Notes: generated from the letters alone by a model not told the origin. Shown: positions 9,276-18,380, counted from the first letter of the stretch. The stretch: 64,000 bases of DNA from JAPULR01 sp965238215 (GCA_965238215.1 OZ250180.1:806001-870000); one strand, 5' to 3'. Numbers and translations are program-made.

Positions 9276-10079
9276 CTAAATAATCGCGTGTAGCGCGCCC
9301 CCGTCAAGGCTGATGTTCTGCCCCGTTATGTAACCTGCCCGCTCCGACGCCAGAAACGCAATTAAGTCTCCCATCTCCTCCGGCCGGCCCAAACGCCGCA
9401 TCGGAATCTGATGGGCTGCCTCCCGCATCAACTCCTCCGCCGTCCTGTCGGACCCCTCCGCCATAGCTCCGTAGAGGCTAGTCATCCGCCCCGTCATCAC
9501 CTGGCCGGGATGCACGTTGTTTACAGTTATGTTGAAGCCTGCCAGTTCGTTTGACAGCATCTTCGAAAAGCCCACCACCGCCAACCGGCTCGACGTGGAC
9601 AGCACAAGATTCAGCACCGGCTCCCGAACGGCGTTGGACAGCAGATTGATGATGCGCCCCCAACGCTGCTGCTTCATGTAAGGAATTACCTCCCGGCTCA
9701 TCCGCATTGCGCTCATGAAGTTCTGCTCCAACGCGTCGCGCCAGGCGTCGTCTTTGATTTCAGATGGCCTGCCGGGCGGCGGCCCGCCAATGTTATTCAC
9801 CACCACGTCAATCCGCTCGAACCGGTTGAAGGTGTCCCGCACCACCATTTTGATGTTTTCGGGCTTGGAAAGGTCGGCGGGAATGGCCATAACATGCCTC
9901 TGGGAGGCCAGCCGGGCGATCTCCAATTCTACCTTGCGAAGTTCAGACTCCGTGCGGGCGCAGATGGTAACCAGCGCCCCCTCCCTGGCCAGGGCCACGG
10001 CGGTTGCCTTGCCCATTCCCTTGCTCGATCCCCCTACGATTGCCACTCGGTCTCTTAGCCCTAAGTCCACTTCCGACAC
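9276..10079 (-). CDS. SDR family NAD(P)-dependent oxidoreductase lacking the canonical Tyr
   Basis: Rossmann-fold short-chain dehydrogenase of 267 aa, length normal. Cofactor motif VGGSSKGMGKATA (about residues 16-28), NNIGG (about 95), and the C-terminal SERAGYITGQNISLDGG are typical. The usual YxxxK catalytic motif is absent: the place reads LSTSSRLAVVGFSK, as in a known subgroup annotated as 3-oxoacyl-ACP-reductase-like. The reaction is therefore uncertain. It lies 68 bp downstream of the CoA-transferase on the same strand and may share its transcript. Confidence 0.88.
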   Translation of the reverse strand: MSEVDLGLRDRVAIVGGSSKGMGKATAVALAREGALVTICARTESELRKVELEIARLASQRHVMAIPADLSKPENIKMVVRDTFNRFERIDVVVNNIGGPPPGRPSEIKDDAWRDALEQNFMSAMRMSREVIPYMKQQRWGRIINLLSNAVREPVLNLVLSTSSRLAVVGFSKMLSNELAGFNITVNNVHPGQVMTGRMTSLYGAMAEGSDRTAEELMREAAHQIPMRRLGRPEEMGDLIAFLASERAGYITGQNISLDGGALHAII

Positions 10080-10147
10080 CTCCCTGCTTGGTTGGCCAAA
10101 TCATAGCCAAACGCGCCAATCAAGACAAGGCGGCCTTGAGACAGTCG

Positions 10148-11334
10148 TTAGATGACCTGCCGGTCTTGAAACTCCCTAATCTCCCCCGGTCCGTACCCCA
10201 GCTCACCCAAAATCTCCACGGAATGCCCGCCCAACACAGGCGGCGGCGCGTCTATCCCACCTGGCGTGACGGAAAACTTTATCGGTATCCCCGTCTGCTG
10301 TATCTCTCCGGCGGAGGGGTGTTGGATGGTCAGCCTCATGTCCCGCTCACGCACCTGCGGGTCTCCAAAAACGTCCTCAAGGTCGTTGATGGGCCCGCAC
10401 GGGACTCCGGCATCTTCCAGAATTCGCACCCATTCTTGGGCGTCTGCCTTCCGAAATTCCGCCTGCAGCAGGTCGATCAGCACCTTTCGATTGTTCACTC
10501 GATCTCGATTCAGGGCAAATTGCGGATGGTCCACCAGGTCCGTCCGTCCCATAGCCTCACAAAAACGGCCCCAAAAACGCTCGTTGCCCACGGCCACGTT
10601 CACGAACTTACCGTCGGCGCACATGAAGGCCTGGTACGGCGCCAGGTTCGGGTGGGCGGCGCCCACGCGGGCCGCGGTGCGCCCGTCGCAAAATACGTTC
10701 CCGCCTGGTAGGTAAGCCATGACACCTGCAGGTCCAGCATCGAAACATCTATGTACTGGGCCTCCCCCGTTCGCTCCCGATGAAACAGCGCCACAGTGAT
10801 GGCGTAGGCCGCCAGCATTCCCGCCCCTATGTCAGTAAGCGCAATCCCCATCTTCTGCGGTTCCCCATCCGGCTCCCCTGTCAGACTCATAATCCCGCCT
10901 AGACCCTGCATCATCTGGTCGTAGGCTGGCTTCCTCCGGTAAGGCCCCGTCTGCCCGAAGCCCGATATCGACGCATACACAATGTTGGGATTCACTCCCT
11001 TAACCATCTTGTAGTCTATCCCCAACCGTTGAGCCACGCCCGGTGTGAAATTCTCGACCACCACGTCTGCGCCCTTGGCCAGCTTCATAAATATGTCCCG
11101 TCCGGCGGGGTCCTTCAGGTTGAGCGTAAGGCTCCGCTTGTTCCGGTTGATCGATAGAAAGTAGGCGCTTTCGCCCTTCACGAAGGGCGGCCCCCATTGG
11201 CGCGTATCATCGCCCCGTCCCGGAATCTCAATCTTGATGACATCCGCCCCGTAGTCGCCCAGCATCAGTGTGCAGTACGGGCCGGCCAGGGCGCGTGTGA
11301 GGTCCAGAACTTTTACGCCGCTCAGGGCTTTCAT
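10148..11334 (-). pseudogene. CaiB/BaiF family III CoA-transferase, frameshifted
   Basis: Family III CoA-transferases move CoA between carboxylic acids. The N-terminal frame (ATG 11334, TAGGAG six bases upstream) reads MKALSGVKVLDLTRALAGPYCTLMLGDYGADVIKIE and holds the catalytic Asp in PAYDQMMQGLGG. The C-terminal frame continues from about 10681 with RTAARVGAAHPNLAPYQAF to the stop at 10148. A single missing base near 10681 (ACGGGC followed by GCACCGCGG, expected ACGGGCCGCACCGCGG) joins the two halves into a normal 396-residue enzyme. Either sequence error or a recent lesion fits. Confidence 0.8.
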
Positions 11335-11386
11335 GCGAACTCCTACAACATTTTGCCAATCATACTATCACAACGTCTCCAATCGG

Positions 11387-11415
11387 TTGACACAGCCATC
11401 CGACAATTCCATAAT
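11387..11415 (+). promoter_or_regulatory. Sigma70-type promoter of the amidohydrolase
   Basis: TTGACA (11387-11392), a 17-base spacer and CATAAT (11410-11415) match the bacterial consensus closely. The predicted transcript starts near 11422, giving a leader of about 65 bases before the AGGAGGGG ribosome site and ATG 11489. Confidence 0.6.
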
Positions 11416-11488
11416 TTGACTAGACTTGACAGGCTCAATTCGGTAATATCTGCCTTAACGTATTAATTCATAAATCTAGGAGGGGAAG

Positions 11489-12604
11489 ATGTCAGACTAC
11501 AAGCTTGTTTCTTCGGATTCGCACATCATGGAGCCGCCCGACCTGTGGCTCAAGCATATTGACCCAGAGTACAAGGAGCGGGCTCCCCACGTCGTGCGCG
11601 AGGGCGAGTACGACCAGTGGTACGCCGACGGCGACATCAAGTTCGGTATCGTCGGTTCCAACACCCAGGCCGGGCGTCGTTTCGAAGCGCCGGAGACCAT
11701 CCAGTCCGAAGGCACCTATGAGGAAGTGAGGCTTGGCGGCATGGACCCCCACGCCCACGTTGAGGACATGGACCTCGACACCGTGGCCGGCGGCGTGATC
11801 TTCCCGTCCATGGGACTGACCACCTGGGTCATTCCTTCCTCGGACCTCCTCTCGGCAGTGTTCCGGGCCTACAACGACTGGCTTGCCATCTTCTGCGAGC
11901 CCTACCCGAAGCGCCTGAAGGGGTTGGCCATGCTGAACGTCGACAGCGTTGAGGAGGGTGTTCGTGAGCTGCGCCGCTCCCACAAGATCGGCTTGGCCGG
12001 CGCCATGATTCCCCAGAAACCCGTCTTCGGACGCTACGACAACTCCATGTACACCCCCCTCTGGGAGGCCGCCCAGGAGCTAGACATGCCCCTGGCCATC
12101 CACATCGGCACCTCCCGCTGGACCCCCGCCGGCTCTCCCACCCACGGCCCCGACAAAGGCTTGATAGAGTTCACCAACCAGGAATACGACATGAAGGACA
12201 ACGTTACCGCCATCCTCTATTCCTGCCTGTTCGAAGACTACCCGGATCTCAGAATCGGCATTGCCGAATACGAAATCTCATGGGCGCCCTATCTGCTCAA
12301 CCGCATGGACAGGATCTACGAAGAGCGCCCCCAAAGGTTCGCCCGTCGGTACAAAGACGGCGGAATGCCCAGCGATTACTTCAAGAGCAACATGTTCCTC
12401 AGCTTCCAGGAAGACGACCTCGGCATCCAGCTCCGCGACTACGTGGGCGTGGAGACTCTTCAATGGGGTTCAGACTACCCTCACGCCGAGTCCACCTTCC
12501 CCAAGTCCCGCGAAATCGTCGACCGCATCCTGGAAGGCGTCCCCGAAGACGAAAAGGCCCTCATCGCCGGCGAAAACTGCGCCAAAATGTTCAACATGAA
12601 CTAG
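11489..12604 (+). CDS. Amidohydrolase family protein (TIM-barrel, ACMSD-like)
   Basis: Metal-dependent hydrolase or decarboxylase of the Amidohydro_2 family, 371 aa, cytoplasmic (no signal). Metal-site motifs seen are SSDSHIMEPPDLW near the N-terminus, AIHIGTSR about residue 208, and WGSDYPHAEST near residue 330. The start ATG follows AGGAGGGG. Members act on aromatic ring-cleavage products and related acids; the substrate is not visible. It resembles the protein at 36014-37243 in fold and motifs but is not a close copy. A strong terminator follows. Confidence 0.88.
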   Translation: MSDYKLVSSDSHIMEPPDLWLKHIDPEYKERAPHVVREGEYDQWYADGDIKFGIVGSNTQAGRRFEAPETIQSEGTYEEVRLGGMDPHAHVEDMDLDTVAGGVIFPSMGLTTWVIPSSDLLSAVFRAYNDWLAIFCEPYPKRLKGLAMLNVDSVEEGVRELRRSHKIGLAGAMIPQKPVFGRYDNSMYTPLWEAAQELDMPLAIHIGTSRWTPAGSPTHGPDKGLIEFTNQEYDMKDNVTAILYSCLFEDYPDLRIGIAEYEISWAPYLLNRMDRIYEERPQRFARRYKDGGMPSDYFKSNMFLSFQEDDLGIQLRDYVGVETLQWGSDYPHAESTFPKSREIVDRILEGVPEDEKALIAGENCAKMFNMN

Positions 12605-12651
12605 CAATCCCTGGCGCTACGGGGGAATTCCCCCAACCACCTTGCCTAAAC

Positions 12652-12685
12652 AAAAAGGGGCTGCCATTGTCAGGCAGCCCCTTTC
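12652..12685. terminator. Intrinsic terminator after the amidohydrolase
   Basis: A perfect 12-bp stem, AAAGGGGCTGCC paired with GGCAGCCCCTTT, encloses the loop ATTGTCA. The A-rich left flank and T-rich right flank allow it to act in both directions. A shorter palindrome GGGGGAATTCCCCC lies just before it at 12621-12634. Confidence 0.75.
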
Positions 12686-12689
12686 TCAT

Positions 12690-13326
12690 CTTCCGTAGGA
12701 ACGTCCTTCGCGGGCAGATAGGGGTGCCCACAAATATAGATCATCCAGGGAAAGTTGGTCGACTTGTCATCCTCATCTCGGTAGGGGCAGGTTTGAAACC
12801 TGCCCCTACCCCATTGCAACGCCTGCCCATCCCGTAGGGGCGGTTCGCGAGCCGCCCGTTCCCCAAGGCACACCCCATCCATCATTACAATGAATACAAA
12901 ACTCTTTTCATCCCCTAATGTGGGCCTGTCTAGGCCATAGCGATTCCGAACAGAGCGCACGCGCCCCCCACATGTCATTCTGAACGTAGCGCAGCGGAGT
13001 GAAGAATCTCGCTGTCGTAGCAACCCCTCTCCCCCGTCGGGAGCGCCCTTTATTCCGAGCGCCCTCCCCAATCATCCCCTGTAGGGGCGCCCCTCGTGGC
13101 TATCCCTCCTTTGCCACCCTCAACCCTACCAACCCCAACCCGTCATTCTCCCATCTCCCGTAGGGTCGGTTCGGGAACCGCCCGCCCCTTCAACCATCAT
13201 CACCTGCTTTGCACCGTAGGGGCAGGTTTCAAACCTGCCCTCCCCCGTGTGCGCCCACCCGCCTCCCTCCCCCTTCCCCCACATGTCATTCCGACGAAAC
13301 GAACCAGCCCGCTCCCCCTGCCCCCT
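12690..13326. repeat. Intergenic field of hairpin repeats
   Basis: No gene is seen. The stretch holds the complete palindrome at 12781-12809 (arms GTAGGGGCAGGTTT and AAACCTGCCCCTAC), related hairpins at 12834-12858, 13160-13184 and 13216-13241, a shorter GTAGGGGCGCCCCTCGTGG unit at 13081, and a second family at 12970-13011 (core GAACGTAGCGCAGCGGAGTG, ending GAAGAATCTCG). Composition is strongly C-rich on the plus strand. Confidence 0.8.
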
Positions 13327-14109
13327 CTACCCCGCCATCTGAATTATTGACAAATACGCGCCCTGGGGGTCTTGAAGGGGGTAGATGCGCCCGACTCCCG
13401 CCACATCTATGGGACCCATCATCGGAGTGGCGCCCAACTCTTGGGCTTGCTTAATTGTCGCGTCGGCGTCATCCACGACAAAATATACGCCCCAGTTCGG
13501 CGGAACCTCCCCCCACTCCTCCCTGATTTGCATCATCCCGGCCACCGACTGACCACCGCTCTGAAACTCCATATAGTCGCTGTCCGGCACTGCCGAGCCG
13601 CTCCGACTGGTCCAACCCAGCAGGCCTCTGTAGAACTTGGCAGCGGCGTCCGTGTCGCCGGTCAGAAGCTCGAACCATCCCAACGTGCCGATCTCCCCAA
13701 AGACCTGTGCGCCGATGTGCGCCTTAGGCTGCCAAAGGCCGACGGCGGCCCCGGTCGGGTCTTGAATCATCGCCATCCGTCCGGCGTCGAACACGTCCAT
13801 CGCGCCCATCAAGACATTCCCGCCCAACTCGGCGGTCTTCTCTGCGCTTTCGTCAGCGTTTTCCACGCAAATATAGGTCCGCCAGTGAGGATGTGGCATC
13901 GCCTCCATCATCTCCGGCGGAATCTGGTACAGCGCGCACACAGTCTTGCCGTCCTTCTGGAGCATCACGTAAGACCCCATGTCTCCCATGGGCATGTCCA
14001 CAGAATCCAAGCCGAGAATGGTGGTGTAAAACTTCTTCGCGCCTTCGCCGTCCGTTGTCGCCAAGTCAGCCCAGCAGAAACAGCCAGGATCGTATCTTGT
14101 AATTTCCAA
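13327..14109 (-). CDS. VOC family protein with two glyoxalase-like domains
   Basis: 260 aa with two vicinal-oxygen-chelate modules: residues about 5-125 (CFCWADLATTDGEGAKKFYTTILG to MAMIQDPTGAAVGLWQP) and 135-258 (LGWFELLTGDTDAAAKFYRGLLGW to YPLQDPQGAYLSIIQ). The arrangement matches the CFP-30-like hydroxylase/dioxygenase-type proteins of the superfamily; the actual reaction is unknown. It is the last gene of the molybdenum hydroxylase operon, 26 bp after the MoaD-like gene. Confidence 0.87.
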   Translation of the reverse strand: MEITRYDPGCFCWADLATTDGEGAKKFYTTILGLDSVDMPMGDMGSYVMLQKDGKTVCALYQIPPEMMEAMPHPHWRTYICVENADESAEKTAELGGNVLMGAMDVFDAGRMAMIQDPTGAAVGLWQPKAHIGAQVFGEIGTLGWFELLTGDTDAAAKFYRGLLGWTSRSGSAVPDSDYMEFQSGGQSVAGMMQIREEWGEVPPNWGVYFVVDDADATIKQAQELGATPMMGPIDVAGVGRIYPLQDPQGAYLSIIQMAG

Positions 14110-14135
14110 GATTCGCTTCCTTTTCTATAAATTCG

Positions 14136-14405
14136 CTATTTCCCGCCGCCGGCAATGGCAGGAATGAAGTGTACCTCCGAGTCCGGGTTGACCTTGGCCA
14201 GCAAGCCCATGCCGGTCGTCTCCCCGTCTATGGCCACAGCTAGGTTCGGCATTATCCGCCCGTCTTCCGTCAGCCATTGGCCGATGCCGGGGAAACGGTC
14301 CTCCAACCCCTGAATCACCTGCCGCACGTTGGCGGCCTGAAACTCAACCTCTTTCACACCCTCCGTGAGGGGCTGGAGCATTGTCGGAATGAAGACCCGC
14401 GGCAT
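14136..14405 (-). CDS. MoaD/ThiS family sulfur-carrier-like protein
   Basis: 89 aa with the ubiquitin-like MoaD/ThiS pattern: MPRVFIPTMLQPLTEGVKEVEFQAANVRQVIQGLEDRFPG and a C-terminal HFIPAIAGGGK. Family members carry thiocarboxylate on a terminal Gly-Gly. Here the tail is GGGK, so an extra Lys would have to be removed, or the protein works another way. It lies five bases downstream of the molybdenum subunit gene, which suggests a role in supplying the molybdenum cofactor of that enzyme. Confidence 0.82.
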   Translation of the reverse strand: MPRVFIPTMLQPLTEGVKEVEFQAANVRQVIQGLEDRFPGIGQWLTEDGRIMPNLAVAIDGETTGMGLLAKVNPDSEVHFIPAIAGGGK

Positions 14406-14410
14406 GACCG

Positions 14411-16744
14411 TTAGTCTGAGTTCTTGGATTCTTCAGAGTCCCAGAGTGCCTTCAGCACCTCTCCAGGGCTCATGGGCAAGCTGGTCATGCGGACGCCAAC
14501 GGCATTCTTGATGGCGTTAGCAATGGCCGCCATCGGCGGCACTATGGGAATCTCCCCCGTGCCTCGAACCCCAAACGGATGGCCCGGATTCGGCACCTCG
14601 ACTATGACCGTGTCTATCATCGGCAGGTCCAACGACGTGGGCATCCGGTAGTCCAGGAAGCTGGAGTTGGTCATCCGCCCCTCGTCATCGAAGAAATACT
14701 CCTCGTTGAGCGCCCACCCGATGCCCTGCACCGCGCCTCCCTGCATCTGGCCTTCCACGTAGCTGGGATGCACCGCCCTTCCGGCGTCTTGTAGGGCCGT
14801 ATACCTAAGCACCTGCGTCTTGCCCGTCTCTGGGTCCACCTCAACGTCGGCGATATGGACCGCGAAGGCCCCGCCGACGCCGCTGGGGTTGACGGCGGCG
14901 CGCCCCACGATGGGCCCGCCCGTCTCAAGCAGCAGCGACGCAAGCTCCTTGAATGTGAAGCGCAGTTCCGGGTCCGACCTGTGCTGGAACACCCCGTCCA
15001 CCAGGTCCACGTTCTCGGCAGGCACGTCCCAGATGTACGCCGCCCGCTCAATCATCTGTCTCTTGATGTCCTGCGCCGCCTCGTAGCAGGCCCAGCCCGT
15101 CTTGAAGGCCACGCTGCTGCCGCCGGTGGTCGACGTGAAGCCGATGGAGTCCGTGTCGCCAATGGATGGGTGAACGTCTTCGGCGGGAAGGCCGAGAACT
15201 TCAGCCATCTGCATGGCCACGGCGGCGCGGGTGCCGCCAATGTCCGGCGAACCCTCGATAAGGCTGACCGTCCCGTCCTGGTCGACGCTGGCCGTCGCGC
15301 TGGAGGGGCCGGAACCGTTGAACCAGAAGCCGCTGGCTATCCCTCTCCCGCGATTCGGCCCCGAAAGCGGCGCGGAGTAGTGGGGATGGTCCTTAGCCGC
15401 CTGCAGCGTCTCCAGATATCCGATCCGCGGGAAGACGGGGCCCGTAAGGCGCCGCGTCCCTTCCTTTGCCCCGTTCCGCAGCCGGAAGTCTATGGGGTCC
15501 AGGTTGAGCTTTTCCGCCAGCTCGTCAATGACGCTTTCGGCGGCGAAGGCCGCTGCTGGCGCCCCCGGCGCCCTGTAGGCAGCCGTCTTAGGAGCGTTGA
15601 TTACCACGTCGTACCCCACTACGCGCCCGTTTTCAATGTCGTAGGGCCCAAACATGCACTGGGTGCCGGGGTTGATGGGCGAGCCGGGAAAGGCCCCCGC
15701 CTCGTATATAAGCGTGGCCGTCGTTGCCGTAATCCGCCCGTCCTTGGTAGCGCCCATCTTCACCTTCATGAAGGAGCCGGACGTAGGCCCCGTCCCTTCG
15801 AACACCTCCTGGCGGCTCATGGAAACCTTTACCGGACGGCCCGTCTTCTTCGAAAGAAGTGCGGCCACCGGCTCCAGGTATACCAGGGTTTTGCCCCCAA
15901 AACCGCCCCCGATTTCCAAGGGAATGACCTTGATCTGCGATACGGGGATGCCCAGCACCAGCGCCGACTGGTCTCGCATGGCGAACTGCCCCTGGGAGCT
16001 GCACCAGATGGTTATACGACCGTCCCGGTTCCACGTTGCAGTGGCCGAGTGCGGCTCTATGTACCCCTGATGTACGGCCTTGGTCTTGAACTCCCTTTCG
16101 ACGATGATGTCCGCTTCGGCAAAGCCCTTGTCCAGGTCGCCCAGTTCAAAAACGAAGCGACTCGCTACGTTCGAACCGGCGTTGGCGTCCGAGTCGTCCC
16201 GCAGCCCGCCGGGCCGAACGAAGGGGTTGTCCGCCGTATAGAGCCGCTCGTGGAGCACGGGCGCGCCCTCTTTCATGGCGTCCAGCGCGTTCAACACCGG
16301 CGGCAGAACTTCATATTCAACGTCAATCAGATTAAGCGCCTCTTCCGCCACGTGCTGATTGATGGCAGCGACGGCTGCAACGGCATGGCCCTTGTAAAGC
16401 ACCTTGCCGGAGGCCAGGGTGTTGTTGCTAAGAAACTTCGGGTTCATCATCGCGCCTTCGCCCAAATCAGCAACGCGACCGGAGGGCTGCGGCAGGTCCG
16501 CCGACGTCATCACTGCCTCCACTCCCGGCAATGCCAGGGCGCGGCTGGCGTCTATGGACTTGATGACCGCGTGGGCGTGAGGACTACGAAGCACCTTGCC
16601 ATGAAGCATCCCCGGCAAGCTTATGTCCGCGCCATAACGGGCCTGTCCAGTGACCTTCTCCAATCCGTCGTGACGGATTGGACGCGTTCCAATTACCTTG
16701 AACTGTGGCTTCTCATCAATTGTGGAAACGGGTGTAATGGTCAT
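14411..16744 (-). CDS. Xanthine dehydrogenase family protein, molybdopterin-binding subunit
   Basis: Catalytic large subunit (777 aa) of a three-subunit molybdenum hydroxylase. Visible are the N-terminal a/b hammerhead (GTRPIRHDGLEKVTGQARYGADI), GGGFGGK about residue 278, AYRAPGA about 385, TGGSSVAF and the C-terminal GVRGTGE about 729, whose Glu is the family's base. The active-site loop is not the AYxCSFR of form I CO dehydrogenase, so a CO substrate is unlikely; an N-heterocycle, aldehyde or aromatic acyl-CoA is possible. It begins one base after the iron-sulfur gene ends. Confidence 0.92.
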   Translation of the reverse strand: MTITPVSTIDEKPQFKVIGTRPIRHDGLEKVTGQARYGADISLPGMLHGKVLRSPHAHAVIKSIDASRALALPGVEAVMTSADLPQPSGRVADLGEGAMMNPKFLSNNTLASGKVLYKGHAVAAVAAINQHVAEEALNLIDVEYEVLPPVLNALDAMKEGAPVLHERLYTADNPFVRPGGLRDDSDANAGSNVASRFVFELGDLDKGFAEADIIVEREFKTKAVHQGYIEPHSATATWNRDGRITIWCSSQGQFAMRDQSALVLGIPVSQIKVIPLEIGGGFGGKTLVYLEPVAALLSKKTGRPVKVSMSRQEVFEGTGPTSGSFMKVKMGATKDGRITATTATLIYEAGAFPGSPINPGTQCMFGPYDIENGRVVGYDVVINAPKTAAYRAPGAPAAAFAAESVIDELAEKLNLDPIDFRLRNGAKEGTRRLTGPVFPRIGYLETLQAAKDHPHYSAPLSGPNRGRGIASGFWFNGSGPSSATASVDQDGTVSLIEGSPDIGGTRAAVAMQMAEVLGLPAEDVHPSIGDTDSIGFTSTTGGSSVAFKTGWACYEAAQDIKRQMIERAAYIWDVPAENVDLVDGVFQHRSDPELRFTFKELASLLLETGGPIVGRAAVNPSGVGGAFAVHIADVEVDPETGKTQVLRYTALQDAGRAVHPSYVEGQMQGGAVQGIGWALNEEYFFDDEGRMTNSSFLDYRMPTSLDLPMIDTVIVEVPNPGHPFGVRGTGEIPIVPPMAAIANAIKNAVGVRMTSLPMSPGEVLKALWDSEESKNSD

Positions 16745-16745
16745 G

Positions 16746-17240
16746 TTAACTCTCCGGGTTGGATTGGGCAGCCATGGTCTCGCCGGCGTCCAAGACGGCG
16801 CGGACTATCTTGTCGTAGCCCGTGCAACGGCAAAGGTTGCCGGCCAGCCAGTGACGGACGCGGGCCTCGTCTGCCTCAGGCTCCCGCTCCAGCAGCACCT
16901 TGGCGGCGACGATAAAGCCGGGAGTGCAGATGCCGCACTGCAGCGCGGCATTCTCCAAGAATGACTGCTGAATGGGGTGCAGGCCGTGGGTGTAGGCCAC
17001 GCCCTCAATGGTTGTTATCTTCTTGCCCTCGGATTCCACGCCCAGCATCAGGCACGAATCAATGAGCCGCCCGTCGACGATGACGCTGCAGGCCCCGCAG
17101 TTGCCGTCGTTGCAGCCCTCCTTCGTGCCCGTCATGTTAAGCACGTCCCGAAGCACTTCGAGAAGGCTCTGTCGGCTCTCGCAGAGCAGGTCGACGTCGG
17201 AGCCGTTAATGTTAGTCTGAACGTGGATTTTCTTGCTCAT
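16746..17240 (-). CDS. (2Fe-2S)-binding subunit of molybdenum hydroxylase
   Basis: 164-residue small subunit with both expected clusters: the plant-ferredoxin site Cys43, Cys48, Cys51 and Cys63 (GCNDGNCGAC...DSC), and the helical site Cys102, Cys105, Cys137 and Cys139 (QCGICTPGF, LCRCTGYDKI). It passes electrons between the molybdenum centre and the FAD subunit. Cytoplasmic, no signal. It lies between the FAD and molybdenum subunit genes. Confidence 0.93.
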   Translation of the reverse strand: MSKKIHVQTNINGSDVDLLCESRQSLLEVLRDVLNMTGTKEGCNDGNCGACSVIVDGRLIDSCLMLGVESEGKKITTIEGVAYTHGLHPIQQSFLENAALQCGICTPGFIVAAKVLLEREPEADEARVRHWLAGNLCRCTGYDKIVRAVLDAGETMAAQSNPES

Positions 17241-17346
17241 ATATAGTTCCTCACTATTACGTTCCTGGCTACAGGGCCGCTCGTCAATCTGAGCGCCCCC
17301 ACCTTGTCATTCTGTACGCCCCCACATCTGTCACTCCCCCCACCCT

Positions 17347-17385
17347 GTCATTCTGAGCGCAGCGAAGCGGAGTCGAAGAATCTCG
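17347..17385. repeat. Copy of the CATTCTGAGCGCAGCG repeat family
   Basis: The unit reads TGTCATTCTGAGCGCAGCGA then AGCGGAGTCGAAGAATCTCG and sits inside the operon, between the FAD and 2Fe-2S genes. The same unit recurs at 12970, 28740, 30090, 40620 and elsewhere. Confidence 0.75.
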
Positions 17386-17429
17386 CCGTCCTCACGCTAA
17401 CCCACCACCGCTCCCGCCGCAACGACCGG

Positions 17430-18302
17430 CTATCCCTGCGCTCTCGCGACGGCTTCCCGCAGCGCGCGCTTGGTCAGCACGCCGGAAAGGTGAATCCGCT
17501 GCTTCACCGTACCACGCATGTCGCTGATGGGCCGCGCGGCTGCCTTCGCCGCTTCCGCCGCAGCCTCGTACGATTCCTCGTTGGCGGCCATTCCTGCCAA
17601 CAATGCGCTCGCTTCCTCCGCGAAGATCGGCGTAGGCCCCACGGCGGCAAGGGCAATGCGGGCCGACTTTATACGTTCCTTGTCTTCCTCCAGGACCACG
17701 CTCGCGCCAACCCCGGCCACCGCAATGTCCATCTCGTTGCGAGGTATGAACCGCAGGTAATGCGCGCCGGAGTTCGAGGTCGGCGGCGGGAACTTCAACG
17801 CCACCAGCAGCTCCCCGTCCTGCAAGGCGCTCTTGCCGGGGCCAAGACAGAACTCCTCCACGGGTAGCGTCCTACCGCCGTTGGGCCCTTCAATAACGCA
17901 GGTCGCGCCAAGGGCTATCAGGATGGGAATGGTGTCCCCGCTAGGCGAGGCGTTGCACAGGTTCCCGCCGACGCTTGCACGGGCCTGTATCTGAATGCCT
18001 CCGATGAGAAAGGCGGCGTCCACCAAGCCGGAATACAGTCCCTGGATGGTCTCATCCTCATAGATGCGATAGCAGGGAACGGCGGCCCCCAGGGTGAGGC
18101 CCTCTTCGGCGGAACAACTCAGCTCGTTCATCTCCGGGACGTCCTTCACGTCCACCAATCGGTCAATGACAAAGCGGTGACCCCGAAGCTGGACTAGGAT
18201 GTCCGTGCCGCCGGCCAAGGCCTTCGCTTTCGGGCCTTTTTCCGCCATCAGGGCGACGGCTTCTTTGAGATTTGTGGGTGCTACATATTCAAAGTCTTGC
18301 AG
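17430..18302 (-). CDS. FAD-binding subunit of molybdenum hydroxylase (CoxM/XDH type), likely CTG start
   Basis: FAD subunit of about 290 aa. FAD motifs are AKALAGGTDILVQLR and GASVGGNLCNASPSGDT. The first ATG (18248) would cut off the conserved N-terminus. The frame stays open upstream as LQDFEYVAPTNLKEAVAL, exactly the family's beginning, and reaches CTG at 18302 with AGGAGG seven bases ahead; no ATG, GTG or TTG fits better. I therefore place the start at that CTG. A strong promoter lies 50 bases upstream. This is the first gene of the operon. Confidence 0.85.
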   Translation of the reverse strand: MQDFEYVAPTNLKEAVALMAEKGPKAKALAGGTDILVQLRGHRFVIDRLVDVKDVPEMNELSCSAEEGLTLGAAVPCYRIYEDETIQGLYSGLVDAAFLIGGIQIQARASVGGNLCNASPSGDTIPILIALGATCVIEGPNGGRTLPVEEFCLGPGKSALQDGELLVALKFPPPTSNSGAHYLRFIPRNEMDIAVAGVGASVVLEEDKERIKSARIALAAVGPTPIFAEEASALLAGMAANEESYEAAAEAAKAAARPISDMRGTVKQRIHLSGVLTKRALREAVARAQG

Positions 18303-18351
18303 GGCAATGCCTCCTAGAAGAAGGGTGTCAACAACGGGGAAATATGGCTAG

Positions 18352-18380
18352 ATTATAAGCATAGCCTGGGTTGTTGGCAA
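18352..18380 (-). promoter_or_regulatory. Sigma70-type promoter of the molybdenum hydroxylase operon
   Basis: On the minus strand TTGCCA (18380-18375), a 17-base spacer and a perfect TATAAT (18357-18352) lie about 50 bases upstream of the FAD-subunit start and its AGGAGG. Confidence 0.65.

Noticed and set aside
14855..16915. 686-codon open frame on the plus strand opposite the molybdenum subunit gene
   Set aside because: It is the antisense of a clear xanthine dehydrogenase family gene; its composition comes from high G+C codon use and no domain is seen.
14411..18302. Aerobic CO dehydrogenase (coxMSL)
   Set aside because: Subunit order fits, but the active-site loop is AYRAPGA, not the Cys-containing loop of CO dehydrogenase form I, and no cox accessory genes follow.
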